From contig NW_025064893.1 of NCBI RefSeq assembly GCF_019112545.1, positions 840,145-904,144 on the forward strand: 64,000 bases of DNA, given 5' to 3'. Each line of letters begins with the position of its first letter. Within the stretch, counting starts at the first letter, position 1. Made by a program: the position numbers and the translations under genes. This DNA is from Guyanagaster necrorhizus. Taxonomy: Eukaryota > Basidiomycota > Agaricomycetes > Agaricales > Physalacriaceae. A model generated the notes under the pieces. The model saw nothing but the letters and a program-made list of their open reading frames with translations. It did not search any database and was not told where the DNA came from. Below, piece after piece: positions 1 through 11,302 of this stretch.

Positions 1-686
1 CTTCATAAAACCATTGACGACCATCACTTTGTGTGGTAAATGTTTCAGCTGATTTGCGGTTGCAGCAAGTGTAATTGACTTTGACCTGACCAGTACTGGG
101 TTGTCTTGCCTATGAAAATCCTGTCTCCCCGACGCTTCTGACTTTACCTTTCAGACGAGACCGAAATAACGTCGTTCACTTGTTGTTCAGCTGAATGCTC
201 GTCCAAAAAAAGGCCTTCCTTCATCAGAAGAGTCTCACGAGTGACAAAGAAAGAGATGAAGGAATAGTGCTGCCGAAACGAACCCAGGCCTGCAAGCTTC
301 GAAAATCAAGATCCAGCCGGTGAAGGATGAGGACAGTACAGACCGCCAAATTCCTGATGGCTTATCAGTGATATGATGGATGTTGGCCGTGGAGCGATTG
401 GAGATAAAGATGTAGAGATATAAATTAAGCAGTCGAACCGGCGCGTCCATCTGCCATTCAAACTGCCTTGATCTCCCTGGCCTCTGTCCTCAGCTCGTAG
501 AATCTCTGAAGTCAGTCACTTGATTCGATATTGTGTGAAAAGCGGCAAGATCTCTGTGTAATAATCTAAACGGAGAGCCCTTCATAGTTGTATTCGCAGA
601 TATTATGCTCTCAAGTATATCTTCAACATCTTCCAAGACAAGAAAGACGAACCTATGAACTTGACCCAAGCGCTTTTCGTGCAATT
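1..686. other. no recognisable gene
   Basis: Only short open stretches occur here and none resembles a known family. The minus strand lies downstream of the BTB relic at 687-1005 and may hold its eroded 3' part, but I could not align any of it to the intact BTB gene at 13578-14552. Confidence 0.4.
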
Positions 687-1005
687 TCAGAAGCCGATAG
701 ACTGTAAGAGGTCAAGCTCCGGGATATCGTTGTCTGTGAGTAATAGGGTCTTTCAAGAACCATGGTTTCGGCCGCCGTAACCTCACCTTTCCATCCCATA
801 GCGTAGACAATATCAAAAACATGGAAGGGTTCATTGCCGGAGAATCTACACCGCTCGCTTCGGGTTCTGATCTATCAACAGGCGCCTGGGTTAAGGCGAA
901 CATGTCTTAGAAGAAGGGCGACGCGAGTGAGAGAATGAATTTGTGCGCATGGTATCAGAATAATTGGCCATGTTATCCGAACTATCGAATGATTATGAAG
1001 CATCC
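687..1005 (-). pseudogene. decayed BTB/POZ domain gene copy
   Basis: Read on the minus strand, this is a broken copy of the BTB genes at 13-14.5 kb. The helix segment HKFILSLASPFF is followed by a stop codon (TAA where the intact copies have a Lys codon) and then DMFALTQ, matching DMFTLPQ of the gene at 12893-13357. The middle of the domain, including the RFCYP block, is missing. The reading resumes with DIVYAMGWKGEV, equal to AIAYAMQWNEEA in the intact gene. After a frameshift it continues as LLLTDNDIPELDLL and ends. BTB domains mediate dimerisation or cullin-3 adaptor functions; this copy cannot make one. The nonsense codon, deletion and frameshift make a pseudogene call secure. Confidence 0.75.
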
Positions 1006-1096
1006 TTTCCCGAAAAAATAGGTTCAGCCGTGAAGCTGTAGAAAATGCAAACAGTCAGTACCGCCTGGCGCACTGGCAGCCGGCGAACCTAAGCAC

Positions 1097-1690
1097 GTAC
1101 TTCATCCCCATCGATGTAAGCCAACTTGTAAGCGTCATCCGTACGTTGTTTGTGGAACCTTAAAAGTCGATATATAATACGTGGTAACTCGAGGATGTCG
1201 GGATATCGTCATCTTCCCGTGTCAGTAGAGGTCTTTGGAGTACCGCATCTGCAGCCGCGGCTGCCTCTTGCTTCTATAGCGTAAAGCAATCGCAAAGACC
1301 GTAAGGGCTCCGTTCCAGAGTCGCAGAACTTACGTAGCTCGCTTCGAGTCCTGAGAGCTACGTCCTGCGTAAGGTATTTCCTGGCCATGGTTACCAACAC
1401 ATGGTACAATACAGATATGTCCTTGAATGATAGATCCTTAGTAGGGTAGCAAAAGCGAAGAATTGTCCCGATGGTCTGACCATCTTCGGCCATCGGAATT
1501 GTAGGAATGGATCCCTGTTGGCCGGTGGCTGAGCTATCGCGAGCATGTCTTTGAGAAAAGATGACAAAAGATGACACAAGTGAGAGAATGAGTTTGTGCG
1601 CGTGGAAGTGTACGTTGTCGCATGCTATCAAAATGACATCGGTCGTGGTGTCTGAACCGTCGAATGAATATGAAGCATCTAATTATGGAA
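1097..1690 (-). pseudogene. decayed BTB/POZ domain gene copy
   Basis: The minus strand encodes most of a BTB domain: DVILIACDNVHFHAHKLILS, then a degraded centre, then ILRFCYPTKDLSFKDISVLY and a Lys/Arg-rich helix ending ELRKFCDSGTEPLRSLRLLY. The block after this is frameshifted. A different frame gives DILELPRIIYRLLRFHKQRT, which matches DILPSPRVLYRLFKTYRTR in the intact BTB gene at 13578-14552. A stop lies just upstream of the first conserved residues, so there is no usable start. It is a second relic next to the one at 687-1005, which suggests an old local duplication. An alternative is a gene with several introns, but the upstream stop and degraded core argue against it. Confidence 0.65.
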
Positions 1691-2021
1691 GACTGGGTGA
1701 AGTAGATATTCGGTGTGAGCAGCGCATTGAGTGTAGGATCAACGTTCAACGTCCAACGGCTGAAGCTCGCCTGACTGCAGGTGAAAAAAACTTCTATCAA
1801 GGTTGACAGTCATTGCCTAGCGGATGGGCGATATTTGGCTCACCGATGTGTAATTCATAAAGATGTGCCGCTAAGAAATACAATGGCAGGTTATCTGAGA
1901 GAGGTGAGGCGGACTTGAGGGCAGGTTCCAAATTCGGCCAATGAGCAGATTTGATTATATGTCTGTAATTATTGTGAGAATACTATTACACTGGTATATG
2001 CTTGATATATATACTCGCATG
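1691..2021. other. intergenic, no gene seen
   Basis: This gap holds the 3' flank of the sugar transporter gene, whose stop is at 2022 on the minus strand, and the former 5' side of the BTB relic. No ORF, RNA gene or repeat was recognised. Confidence 0.4.
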
Positions 2022-4446
2022 CTATCGATCTGTCCCATCCCTCTCCAACATCTCAAAGTCAGTGTCTTCCTCCTCCGGCCTCAACGCCTCTTCTTCCTCA
2101 CTTGCCCCCACTTTCTTCCTGCTCCCATTCCTAGTGAACAATCTCGATACCCATCCACTCGAACTTCCACTCGACATCCCCTTCGCATGTTTTGATTTGG
2201 GTGGGTATGAGGGTCCAGGTAAGAACGATACATGTTCATCGGTAGAGGTCAGTGGAACGGTGTTGTAACCAGATTTTTCATCTTCACCAAACACAGCATC
2301 CATCTCTTCAAGAGGGACGCCCTTCGTTTCGGGGTATACTGACGTGAGAAGGTCAACTCTGAAGCGGGAGTGGATGAAAGGAGCGACCTACGGAAATAAA
2401 CTTTCAAAGTCGTCAGCATGGGCAAAGAAGGGATCAGAGGAATCGACATACCCAAGATGAAACTGCAGGCGCAGAAAAACCCGTGCATGAAATAGAGGCG
2501 CCATTCTATTACCTCTTGCAAGTAAGGCGTTATTTCACCGACGAGTGTGTTGAACGCCCAATTGGTCGCTGTCGATAGTGACACGCCTTTTGCACGTACA
2601 GTAAGTGGCATGATCTAGAAAAATTAACAGTCGAGCTATAGAAACAGGAAAGAGCATTACCTCTGGAGGGTACAGCCACGGTAGTGGACCCCAACTACAA
2701 ACTTCCATCAACGAAGGAAAATGCGACTGGAAGCAAAAACCAACCTGAATCCAAAAGCAGCATTAAAGATGATGACGCACGCCACCACAGCATTAGGCGT
2801 TTCTGGTAAGTCGAGATATAGCCAGTATCCCGTAGCGCAGAGTGCCAGACACATCTACAGACGCAACAGTGAGCCATAGATCCTGGGGACAGCTTTGAGG
2901 AAGATTCACCACAACGGCACCCGACAGCAAGATCGGTCGACGTCCCCATCGGTCAACTAGGTACCATCTAAGACACCGAGTGAGGAATAGCGGCTGAAGA
3001 TGATGGAAGGAACGCACGGCGGTAAAGTACTAAGGAGATATATTAAGGAATTAATTCCTGTCATAAGTAGAGCTTGTCGACCTAGCCAGCCAGCCTCTGA
3101 AGCGGGAGTCGTCAGAATGCGCTCTGTGGTGATGTCTCTGCTGACTACTTGCCTTCAAATACTTTAGCTGCGAGTAAAGGGGACGGGTAAACATTCGAGT
3201 TGCAGAGTGCCAAGGAAAGTCACTCACGAGCATAATAAGAAATAACTGTAATCGTAGTGAAGATCAACGGAGGTAAACAAGCTAATGCACGACGCACCAT
3301 TGATGCCATTTAGTTGAGCAAATGCTTGCGATGACATGGCCAGTAGCACGCGCCGCTTATACTTTTTCCACATCATTGCATACGTCCGGGCCTCGCCGGA
3401 TTGTCTCTGCGAATGCCCAAATGAGATATTAGTTATTTAGCCTACTAGGACGTACCTCCATGATAACTTTGTCCTTGATTTCCCTGTATTCCGCCCGGGC
3501 AACAACGTTGTCCAGGTCACCGCCATGGAGGTCCGCAAGTACCCGCAATCCTTCATCATCCTTATCCGTGTCTATGAGCCAGCGAGGACTTTCCGGAAGG
3601 ACTAGTGATCCAGCGGCAAGGATGGCGCCAATGACGCATTGAACAAACAAAGGTATTCGCCATGCCATGTTTGAGTCTATGAACGAGGAAAAGTAGTCGG
3701 TCCAGACAGAAAATGCATAACCAAAGATGTTGCCGGTGAATTCTACGCAAGCCAAAGCTCCCCTCTGCGAGAATATTAACCAACAGCTGATTCGAACAAA
3801 ATAAAAGTCATACATGATTTGGCGGTGATATTTCACTCTGATATATGGGCACGATAGTGCTGTGAACACATCAGCGCTGGGCACACGACCAGCCCTGAGA
3901 TGACGACGCACGATAGAAGGCCAACGCCAAACCCACTGAAAATCCGTCCCACTACCATTACTGCGAATCCGGTTGTAAATGTCTGCACCGCTCCGCCCAA
4001 GGTAAACACCAGTGCTCCAATAAATAGCGTTCCCTTTCGGCCAATGATGTCTCCTACACGTCCAGCAGCCAGAGAAGTCACTACAAATGTTCATAGTCAG
4101 AACCGCGTCCACAAAAACATACGGAGAATACATACCGAATGCACCGACTTCCAACACAGCAACCATGCTCCCAACCTGTATCGGTCCTGGCCTACCGAAG
4201 AACTGGATGAAATGGGGTCCCGTTATGATACCTGACATGACACTGCAAAAACCATCAACTTCGACGTCTATTGCGCATCGCTCCGCGGCTTCTTACCCTT
4301 GATCATACCCGAACTGGGGAAGAAATGATGATAAGCTGGCAATTTCCACTTGCAGAAACATAGTGACCCACAAGAAATACGCCTAGACTGGCGAAGATAG
4401 ATACAACATATAATAACGGCTGGCCCACCAGCCTGCGGCGAGACAT
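2022..4446 (-). CDS. MFS sugar (hexose/quinate-type) transporter
   Basis: The reconstructed gene has 16 exons and 544 residues, normal for fungal sugar porters with 12 membrane helices. Exons on the minus strand: 4446-4372, 4313-4297, 4242-4136, 4080-3912, 3859-3814, 3764-3456, 3406-3298, 3245-3228, 3167-3153, 3096-3018, 2967-2910, 2854-2745, 2694-2661, 2614-2452, 2400-2392 and 2338-2022. Phase is kept at every join. Family signatures are clear: GYDQGVMSG after helix 1, GRVGDIIGRKG in loop 2-3, VPIYQSEISP, PESPRWL, QLNGIN, a second DRWGRRP and PETKG near the end. The protein should move sugars or related polyols across the plasma membrane by proton symport; the substrate cannot be read from sequence. 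The C-terminal tail is acidic and Ser-rich. The start at 4446 gives a short cytosolic N terminus before helix 1; an in-frame Met at 4620 is possible but unlikely. Four exons are only 9, 15, 17 and 18 nt, and the intron after the 15-nt exon uses a GC donor. Confidence 0.9.
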
Positions 4447-4726
4447 TTTGGAAGGGCCGCGAGGATTATTTCTAGGGGGCCTATATTCGAATCCGTGGCG
4501 GGCAACGGAGGGGGAGTTTGTAAAAGGCGTGATCTTCCCGCGGTGCTTCGAATTTCGTGTTCTTCCCACGGTGCGGTACGGTGCCTGCCGGCGCCAAAAA
4601 ATACCCAATAATTTTGACATTCTAGTCGTCGCCTAATATTCTTGATAATGTTCAGTACTTAGAGGATTTTTTGAAACAACCACTCTGAAGATCATCCCTT
4701 TATAATATTAGTAGAAGCAACATTGT

Positions 4727-4813
4727 GGTTCAGTGGTCTAGTGGTTATGATTTGTGTCTCACAACCGTAAGGTTTCGCACACAAGGTCCCCAGTTCGATC
4801 CTGGGCTGAACCA
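4727..4813 (+). tRNA. tRNA-Val(CAC) with 14-nt intron
   Basis: The acceptor stem GGTTCAG (4727-4733) pairs perfectly with CTGAACC, followed by discriminator A at 4813. The D arm is GTC-loop-TGA. The anticodon stem TGTGT pairs with ACACA, and the loop reads C-T-CAC-A. This gives anticodon CAC with U33, so it decodes GTG valine. About 14 nt are inserted after position 37, where nuclear tRNA introns belong. The T arm is CCCAG TTCGATC CTGGG. An alternative register would give anticodon CTC, but its anticodon stem pairs worse. Confidence 0.9.
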
Positions 4814-4818
4814 TTTTT
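4814..4818 (+). terminator. RNA polymerase III terminator of tRNA-Val
   Basis: A run of five T residues begins directly after the discriminator base of the tRNA gene, the usual Pol III stop signal. Confidence 0.7.
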
Positions 4819-5145
4819 ATGCCTGCTTGGATGTAATATGCATTGAATATGGATTCTGGTCCCTGGAAAGTGGCCATTGTCTCTTAGTACATCCACACAA
4901 TACCTTCTAGGGGTAATATAGAGTTTTACTGTTATAGTCGTTACGTAGCACCCTATCACGCGACAGCGTCTCCTCCGAATTCTTTTGTATTTTCAAAACC
5001 TGATAGGTGCTACATAACATGGATAGTGAAATTCTGGCCCGTGCATACTACGTAGTCGCATTTTACTGCGACGAATAACTCTCCGATGGCTTGCCAGTGA
5101 CTCGTCGATCGTTACTAGTGCCATTCTCGAAAATTCGGAACCAAT
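4819..5145. other. intergenic, upstream of the small conserved gene
   Basis: It probably contains the promoter of the gene starting at 5146. I see no clear TATA element, RNA gene or repeat. Confidence 0.35.
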
Positions 5146-5803
5146 ATGGCACAGCCACACTGCTTGTTCACTACTAGTGCCATGCCCCAAGCGTACGGTC
5201 CCAACGTCAACGGCTACGCAGGTTACGCCTACCCTATACTCTCGCCACCGAAACCTAAGCCAGCAGTGAAACCTGTCAATGTCTTTTCTGATGATGGTTC
5301 TTTCCTAGACCGCATCCGACGCAGCATGAAGGTATGATATGTATCATTCTCACTACTTATCTTTGTCTTGCGTTCAGCTCTGAAGGCAAAACAACCTCTT
5401 CACAGGAAGAAGACGAAAAGCGTAAACGTGAGGAGGATCTCGAAAGGTCAGCACATGCTATTCTGCCCGTCGTTCTCTGCTTATCATGAATGCGGTCTCC
5501 AGAAAGAGAAACTTCGATAACCGTTTTGTGAGTTGACCCTCATCACCAGTGGAACATCCATTTATCATACACCAGAGGAATCGAGGGAAACGACCACTCC
5601 CAGCTACAGACTCGACTTCTGCAAAACCGCCTACAAAGAAACAGAGGTCTGACAATACTTCAGTAAAGAGTGCGCTGATCATTGCTTAACAACAACTAAT
5701 GCTGATTCCTGCATGCTTAGCTGAATACCAGAAGCTTGTCGAGGACCATTCCAAACGTAATCTCAAAGGCGATGGCGCTGGTGGGCACACACTCACTCGG
5801 TAG
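5146..5803 (+). CDS. small conserved basic protein, function unknown
   Basis: Five exons (5146-5331, 5406-5446, 5503-5527, 5576-5662, 5732-5803) join in phase to 136 residues. All introns are GT-AG and short, and the last has a branch-like CTAAT. Three blocks look constrained. The first is PKPVN-type Pro/Lys sequence leading into VFSDDGSFLDRIRRSMK. The second is a charged helix ending KRNFDNRFRNRGKRPLP. The third is the C-terminal HSKRNLKGDGAGGHTLTR. I recall similar small eukaryotic proteins with a final Gly-x-Gly-x-x-x-Leu-x-Arg/Lys pattern, but cannot name a family with certainty. The high Lys/Arg content and a Lys-Lys-Gln-Arg cluster suggest a nuclear or RNA-associated role; that is inference. 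Met at 5146 is the first in frame; Met at 5182 is an alternative start. The 25-nt third exon is notable. Confidence 0.7.
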
Positions 5804-6054
5804 ATGCTGAATGCGTTATGATTATAGAATCCAAGCTGAATATTGTTACCGCCTAAGTGAGTATATGATGCTCTCCTCCCTACTCCTGTACTAATGATGT
5901 CCGCCGTTCGTAGTATCAATGTTTAGCTCCTTCCCTTTTGTCCAGCATAACCGAATAGAGGTTTGATAGCTTGAATTTCTGCAAAAAAAAATGAAGAACG
6001 CTATAATACCCATGTGGTGCAGCTGCAATGATAATATAATTTTGTTTTCATTGC

Positions 6055-9000
6055 TTATGCTTCCAAAATCCGGAATACCTAATTGAACGAATCAGCAAAA
6101 ATATAACATCGACTCATTGGTACATACCTTCACAACACCGCTCTTCATGTCCTCCAAGCGGTAGCTCACTGATTCCACCGTCTAGTTTGATCATTAATAA
6201 TTGGTAACAGGCCATGAATTTTAGAAGAACCTACCTGTTGCCCTACATGCTGGTTTGCCTGGAACACTCTGAGTTTAAACTTCTTCACTTCAAACTCACT
6301 GACGATACCAACAAGCGGCTCCTTCGCGCCCACATGCTGGCTGTACGTCTGAATGCCTTTATGTCCCTTCAATTTGGCATCCGAAAGCCACACAACATCA
6401 CCAGGCATGATATCTCCAGCCCTCTTCTGCACCGAAGACCCCGTCTGCATATACATGACATATCCGTATGATGGAGGGGAAGGCGGCGCTGCACCTGGCA
6501 CCTCGTGCAAGACAGCTTCGATGAATCCATGATATGACCCATCGCCAATCAACGCCTTCTTCGACTTGTCATACAACGATGTGGCCACTTCACACACCTG
6601 GACACCAATGCGACCCCATATCGCCATCAACTCCTCTGAAGTGAGAACCGCATCTTCTTGGCTCTTTGAGGGCTTGATAATTTCGGGTGGTGCAGGAGCA
6701 GGAGCAGGGATGGCTGTCGCTGTCTCCGCTACATCATCAGTCCATGACACTGACATGGTAGCACCGGAACCAAACTCGAGCGAGGAGCTCGGAATCGATG
6801 GTAGCACCCACTGCGAGGATATGCTATCAGACAGCTCCATTCGGGAAGGAGTATTATCGGAGAAAGGCGGTGGCGGCGGTAGCGCTCCGGTTCGAGGAGG
6901 CCGAGTTACAAGCTTCGGAGGAATATCTTGCGCCTCAGGTTCATCAACCATGATGAAGTCATACTGGGGTTTGTGTGTCAGATGCGGATCTGCGCCAGTC
7001 TCACCATAGGATGATTTAATAGATGTCACAGTTTGGACGCTGGTTCGTCGTGGAGGAACTGCTATAGGCACAGGCGGACGACCAGGAGGAAGGGGAGTCG
7101 GCGATTGCATTGCAATTCGCGACGATGCTGGTGGAACCTCCGTCGACATCAGACGCTGCACCGACGTTCGTCTGCCTTCGCGAGTAGGAATAGGCGGAGG
7201 AGGTATTTCCTCAGGCACCTCGTCAGCTTCCTCGAATTGAATCTCTTCCGCTTCACTCTCTTCTGCTTCCACTTTGACCACATCGTCAGATGTCGCTTGA
7301 CTCCCTTGCTCAGAATCAGTCTCCTGTGTTTCGGTCGGCGGCGGCGCTCGAGGCATGGGAGGGGCTCGAACAGGTGGATGTGGAGGTATATGACATGGAA
7401 CTGACGATGGCAAAACACCAACACCCATAGGCATCATGCCAATCCGCATTCCACCCATACTTATCAATTTGGCGGCAATACGTTCCTTGCGTGCACGTTC
7501 TTCTTGCTCTTCAGTGACCTCTTCCACAGATTCCGGTTCATCTTCTTCTTGCTGATTTCCCTCAGCATCCTCCTGGACGTCGAGGGATCTCTGAGGCAGG
7601 GGCGGAGGTCGTGATGTCGGAATAGGGGGAGCACCGAACTTGATCCCGCCCAGTTTCGCCATCCGTTCAGCAATTGTCCGTCGCCTCTCTTGTTCCGGTT
7701 CCATTTCAATAGGCACTTCAATCGACGCGGGTTCTATAACGTGTGCTGGTAATGTTGCTGTAGCCGGTCCAGAAACCATCGAAGATGGGGCTGCAGGTTC
7801 TCGTATATAGGAACTCACAGAAGCGGATGGAGATGCAGGCTCTCTTATAGACACAGCTTGTTCTCGAACGCTGTTATATGACGCACGCCTACTCGGGCTG
7901 TGGAATGTCGGATCAATTGGATCTATATATTCGTAAATTTTATCAGTGCTCGACAGATTGGTATGGAAATTATTGAACCTACCACCCTCTTCCTCATCCA
8001 AAATCTCTTGTTCTGAAGAGTGGTCGCTGACAGAAACAGTGGGAGTCAGCATAGGTGGCGTATGGGGTCGCCGACGTAATTCGAGGCCAGGAGGAACTTT
8101 TATCGACTCCCTCCTCACAGGCGGAGGAATGATCAAGGGCTGCTCCTCTAAAGCAGGAGATGGGCGCCTTGGAGGTGGTGGAGGTAATGGTATTGCTTCT
8201 TGATCGGACTCTACCTCTTCTGCTGGAACAGGAGGAATAGAACGGTGAGGATGTGGGTGTACAGATGCCGAAGGTGTCTCTATCTCGGATTGGTCGCTTG
8301 ATTGAGATAATGATCGCTGCGGCGCAGGAATGGAATGACGGAAAGGTCCTGGATGAGGAAGAGGCTCTGTTTCATCATCCTCTTCAGTAGCCTGTGACGG
8401 CAGGATAGAAAAAGATCGCGGGGGCGGTATTTGCAGAGGCAATGTTGGTGATATCGGTGAATCATGTGTGACAGACGGCGGAGGAGGAACTGAACGCTGT
8501 GGTGGCGCAGCGAAAAGAGCACTATCTTCAACCTCTGTAGTGGATGCAAGTGGCGGCGAAATCGATGTGCGTTTCGGTGAGACAACAACGATGTCGTTGT
8601 CATCTACGCGCTGTATGGAAAGCCTTCGCAGTGGCAGAGTAGCAACAGGCTCAGGTGCCGGGATAGACGGCCGTGTGCTACTCGCGGGCAATGGCGGTGG
8701 AGGCCCGGAAGTAGCCAGCTGCGGCAGACGGGTATTCTTGTCATCAATCTTATCCTGATCCTCAATTACGGGCGAAGCCTTCTCATCATGGATTGATATT
8801 CCCTGATCGTCATCAATCGACTCCGCATCCCAATTCGTCTCGACCTGATACTTCACTTCGACAGCAGCCACACCCCTTGCACTGATCTCTTCCTCATACG
8901 ACTCCGGCTCTTCTGTTATCCCGATGGGGAATCTCGGTTCTGGTACACCCTGAACGGGTATAGCGTCTACGAGACAGCAAAAAGAATCAAATCAATATTT

Positions 9001-10914
9001 GTTACACATTTTATCATCGATAACACAAAAGGAAATAGAGGAAAACATTAATATTTACCATCCTGAGATCGTCTCTTCGCACCAGCATGGATTTGTTCTC
9101 CTGAAGTTGCTGAATCAACACTGCGAGTTCTAGTTGGAGGCGAAGCGATGGCCATTGCTGGAGAGTTCTCACTGAACTGAGAACTGCGACGGCGCGGTGG
9201 AGTTGTATTGAAACTGGACTCTTCTTCAACCGGGGCCTCGTCGATAGATGGCTTTCTGATGCTCAACTTTCTCTCCGGAGACTTTGAAATAGATCCAACG
9301 CTCGCACGTTTCTGGACTGTGGGCGATTGCGGCGCAATAACATCGGATACATTCGAAGTGGTGCTTGACTTCCTCTGAAGTGAGGGAAGAACAAACGGAT
9401 TGATTCCACCCATCTTGGCAATTCTCTCAGCGACGCGCTTGTGCCTGGCTTCTTCATCCTCCTTTTCTTCAGCGAATGGGACAGACGGCTCCGGGGCGGG
9501 AGAGAGATGTTCCTCTACAGGCACCTCTGAGATATCATCAGGACCCAGCTCCTGGCTTGGTTCAGATGTCTTCATAGACGCTTCGGGTAGATCGATGTGA
9601 CCCTGAAACGAAGGTGATTCGGGAGATACTCTAATGTCTGCGACATCAGCTTCAACAACAAGGGGAGAGATGAGCTCTTCATTCGTGATGCGTGCTTTTG
9701 CAGCTTCAGTAAGTGAGCCCGGCCCCAGCTCAGTAACAACATTCAACGTCTCCTCCTTAGACGCGCCCTCTGAGTCACTGATGGGATGTGACGTAATATC
9801 CAAGCTCTCCCTATTGTTCTGACTGTCTTCGACAGATGGTAGAGCTGGAGATTTTGCGGGTCTTCGACGAGGAGGAGCAGCTCTTCTGGGACCAGCCGGA
9901 ACGGGCATTGAAGCCGGAGTACGCGCAGGAGGGGATGATGCATCGATATCAGGAGGTGTAAGAAGAGGTTCAGAGTTTGTGCCCTCGTCAGATTGCTCTA
10001 AACAAATTGTAAGAGACTATAAGTAATTTAGATATACATGGACATACCGACATCCAGAGCCTTTGATCCCGCTCCTTCTCCGAGAGGTGGAGACGTCGGC
10101 GCGGAATTGAGCACTTCTTGATATTCGACGTCAAAATTTGTCAAAGAAACCACATATTGCACATACCATCATCACCAGAAGGCGGCGGCGGAGATACTAC
10201 TTCAACAGGTTTCGCCTCTTCTTCCACAAGTTCCGCTTTGGGCTTTGGTTTGACGGGCACCTTCCCAAAGACAGGCGGACCCATTCCGACGCGGGCGCCA
10301 CCCAATCGAGCAATCCGAGCTGCAATGGCTGCTCTTCGTTGCCGCTCTTCGTCCTCGGGGTCAGCCTCCGCAGCTTGTTCCTCGGGCTCTGAAACGGCTC
10401 CAGCTACAGAGGGCGCGTTGGGCTCATCTTCAATAGAAGACGGCTGAGGGGGAATGGAATCAGGCAATTTCGAAGGAATCTCGGGAGCCTTGCGTGGGAC
10501 GTCGTCTTTCTCTAGGCGATCATCAGGTGAAGGCGACGCGACAGGAGGGGGAGGCTTCCACTTAGGGCGTTCGATAGCAGGTTTGGGTGCAACCGGTGGC
10601 GGAGGTGCACCAAATGCGCCTCGTCCTTGGAGCGCCGCCATACGTTCCCTCAAACTTCCGCCCTTGCCAATGCTCTCCTTCGCATCTGAGGCAGACATCC
10701 CTCCTGTCTTGCGCTCCGACATCGATGAGTCACCACCAGGATGCACCGACGGCGGAGATGGTGCTCTCGGCTTCCACGACACTGCGCCAGGCTTTGGTCG
10801 AGGTACGGGTGCAGGCCCTGGCGTCGGGACATTCGTGGGCTTCTCGAAAGCTGCAATCCTGTCGCGTAAAGAGCCCGGTTTGGGTTTTGCTGGCGGTGAT
10901 GGTTGATCAGACAT
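6055..10914 (-). CDS. BBC1: BBC1/AIM3-like actin-patch scaffold protein
   Basis: Seven exons (10914-10167, 10116-10048, 9997-9059, 8966-7983, 7922-6235, 6181-6128, 6078-6055) give 1,501 residues. The 60-nt intron at 7923-7982 and the last two small exons restore a conserved C terminus ending VVKVFRILEA. Most of the protein is disordered and Pro-rich, with many polyproline stretches able to bind SH3 domains. Arg/Ala/Ile-rich motifs recur: GSLRDRIAAFEKP and GSLRERMAALQG near the start, then IAARIARLGGARVG, VAERIAKMGGINPF, IAERMAKLGGIKFG and IAAKLISMGGMRIG. The last 200 or so residues form a folded domain with the YGYVMYMQTGSSVQ and PGDVVWLSDAKLKGHKG blocks seen in yeast Bbc1/Aim3 relatives. In yeast, Bbc1 sits in cortical actin patches and restrains type I myosin and WASP-driven Arp2/3 activity during endocytosis. 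I see no N-terminal SH3 domain, which Saccharomyces Bbc1 has, so AIM3-like may be the better label. Confidence 0.85.
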
Positions 10915-11302
10915 TCTGTCAGGATATCAGAGTCGATGTCGCTTGGTGGTGCAAAGACAAGATTGTTATCGCCGCGAATACACGATGCAAAGGGCAGTCA
11001 ATATTTTCTCACGGTCATTGAAGGTGTGTACGGTCCGGTGTATAAATGTAAGTGTACAAAAGAGTATATCCTCATCAATGGCCCTCCTGACAACAGTTGC
11101 TATATATATATGGACTATTAGTGTCTGAGATTTAGATGCTCCTACTTCTTAGACGAGTCGACCAGCATTTGCATAAATCAATAGCGGTTATTCAGCTAGA
11201 TATGAAAGTCGCAAAGGAGACTAACAATGATACACTGCTTTAAGATTACTGTCGTCTTCAAAGTGTACCTTATGGTCCATATGAATATGTTATGGCGCCG
11301 AA
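10915..11302. other. intergenic, promoter side of the BBC1-like gene
   Basis: This lies between the start of the BBC1-like gene and the 3' end of the F-box gene, both on the minus strand. No coding region or RNA gene was recognised. Confidence 0.4.

Noticed and set aside
4737..4760. Anticodon CTC (tRNA-Glu) reading of the tRNA at 4727
   Set aside because: The CAC register gives a better anticodon stem, U33 and a standard intron position.
7923..7982. In-frame coding reading of this 60-nt segment in the BBC1-like gene
   Set aside because: It has GT and AG borders, a branch-like element and an A/T-rich composition unlike the flanking coding sequence, so an intron is more likely.
6566..8758. 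Several 80-150 codon plus-strand frames inside the BBC1-like gene
   Set aside because: Shadows of the compositionally biased minus-strand coding region.
10118..11021. Long plus-strand open frames opposite the first exon of the BBC1-like gene
   Set aside because: They mirror the codon pattern of the proline-rich minus-strand gene and have no motifs or splice context of their own.
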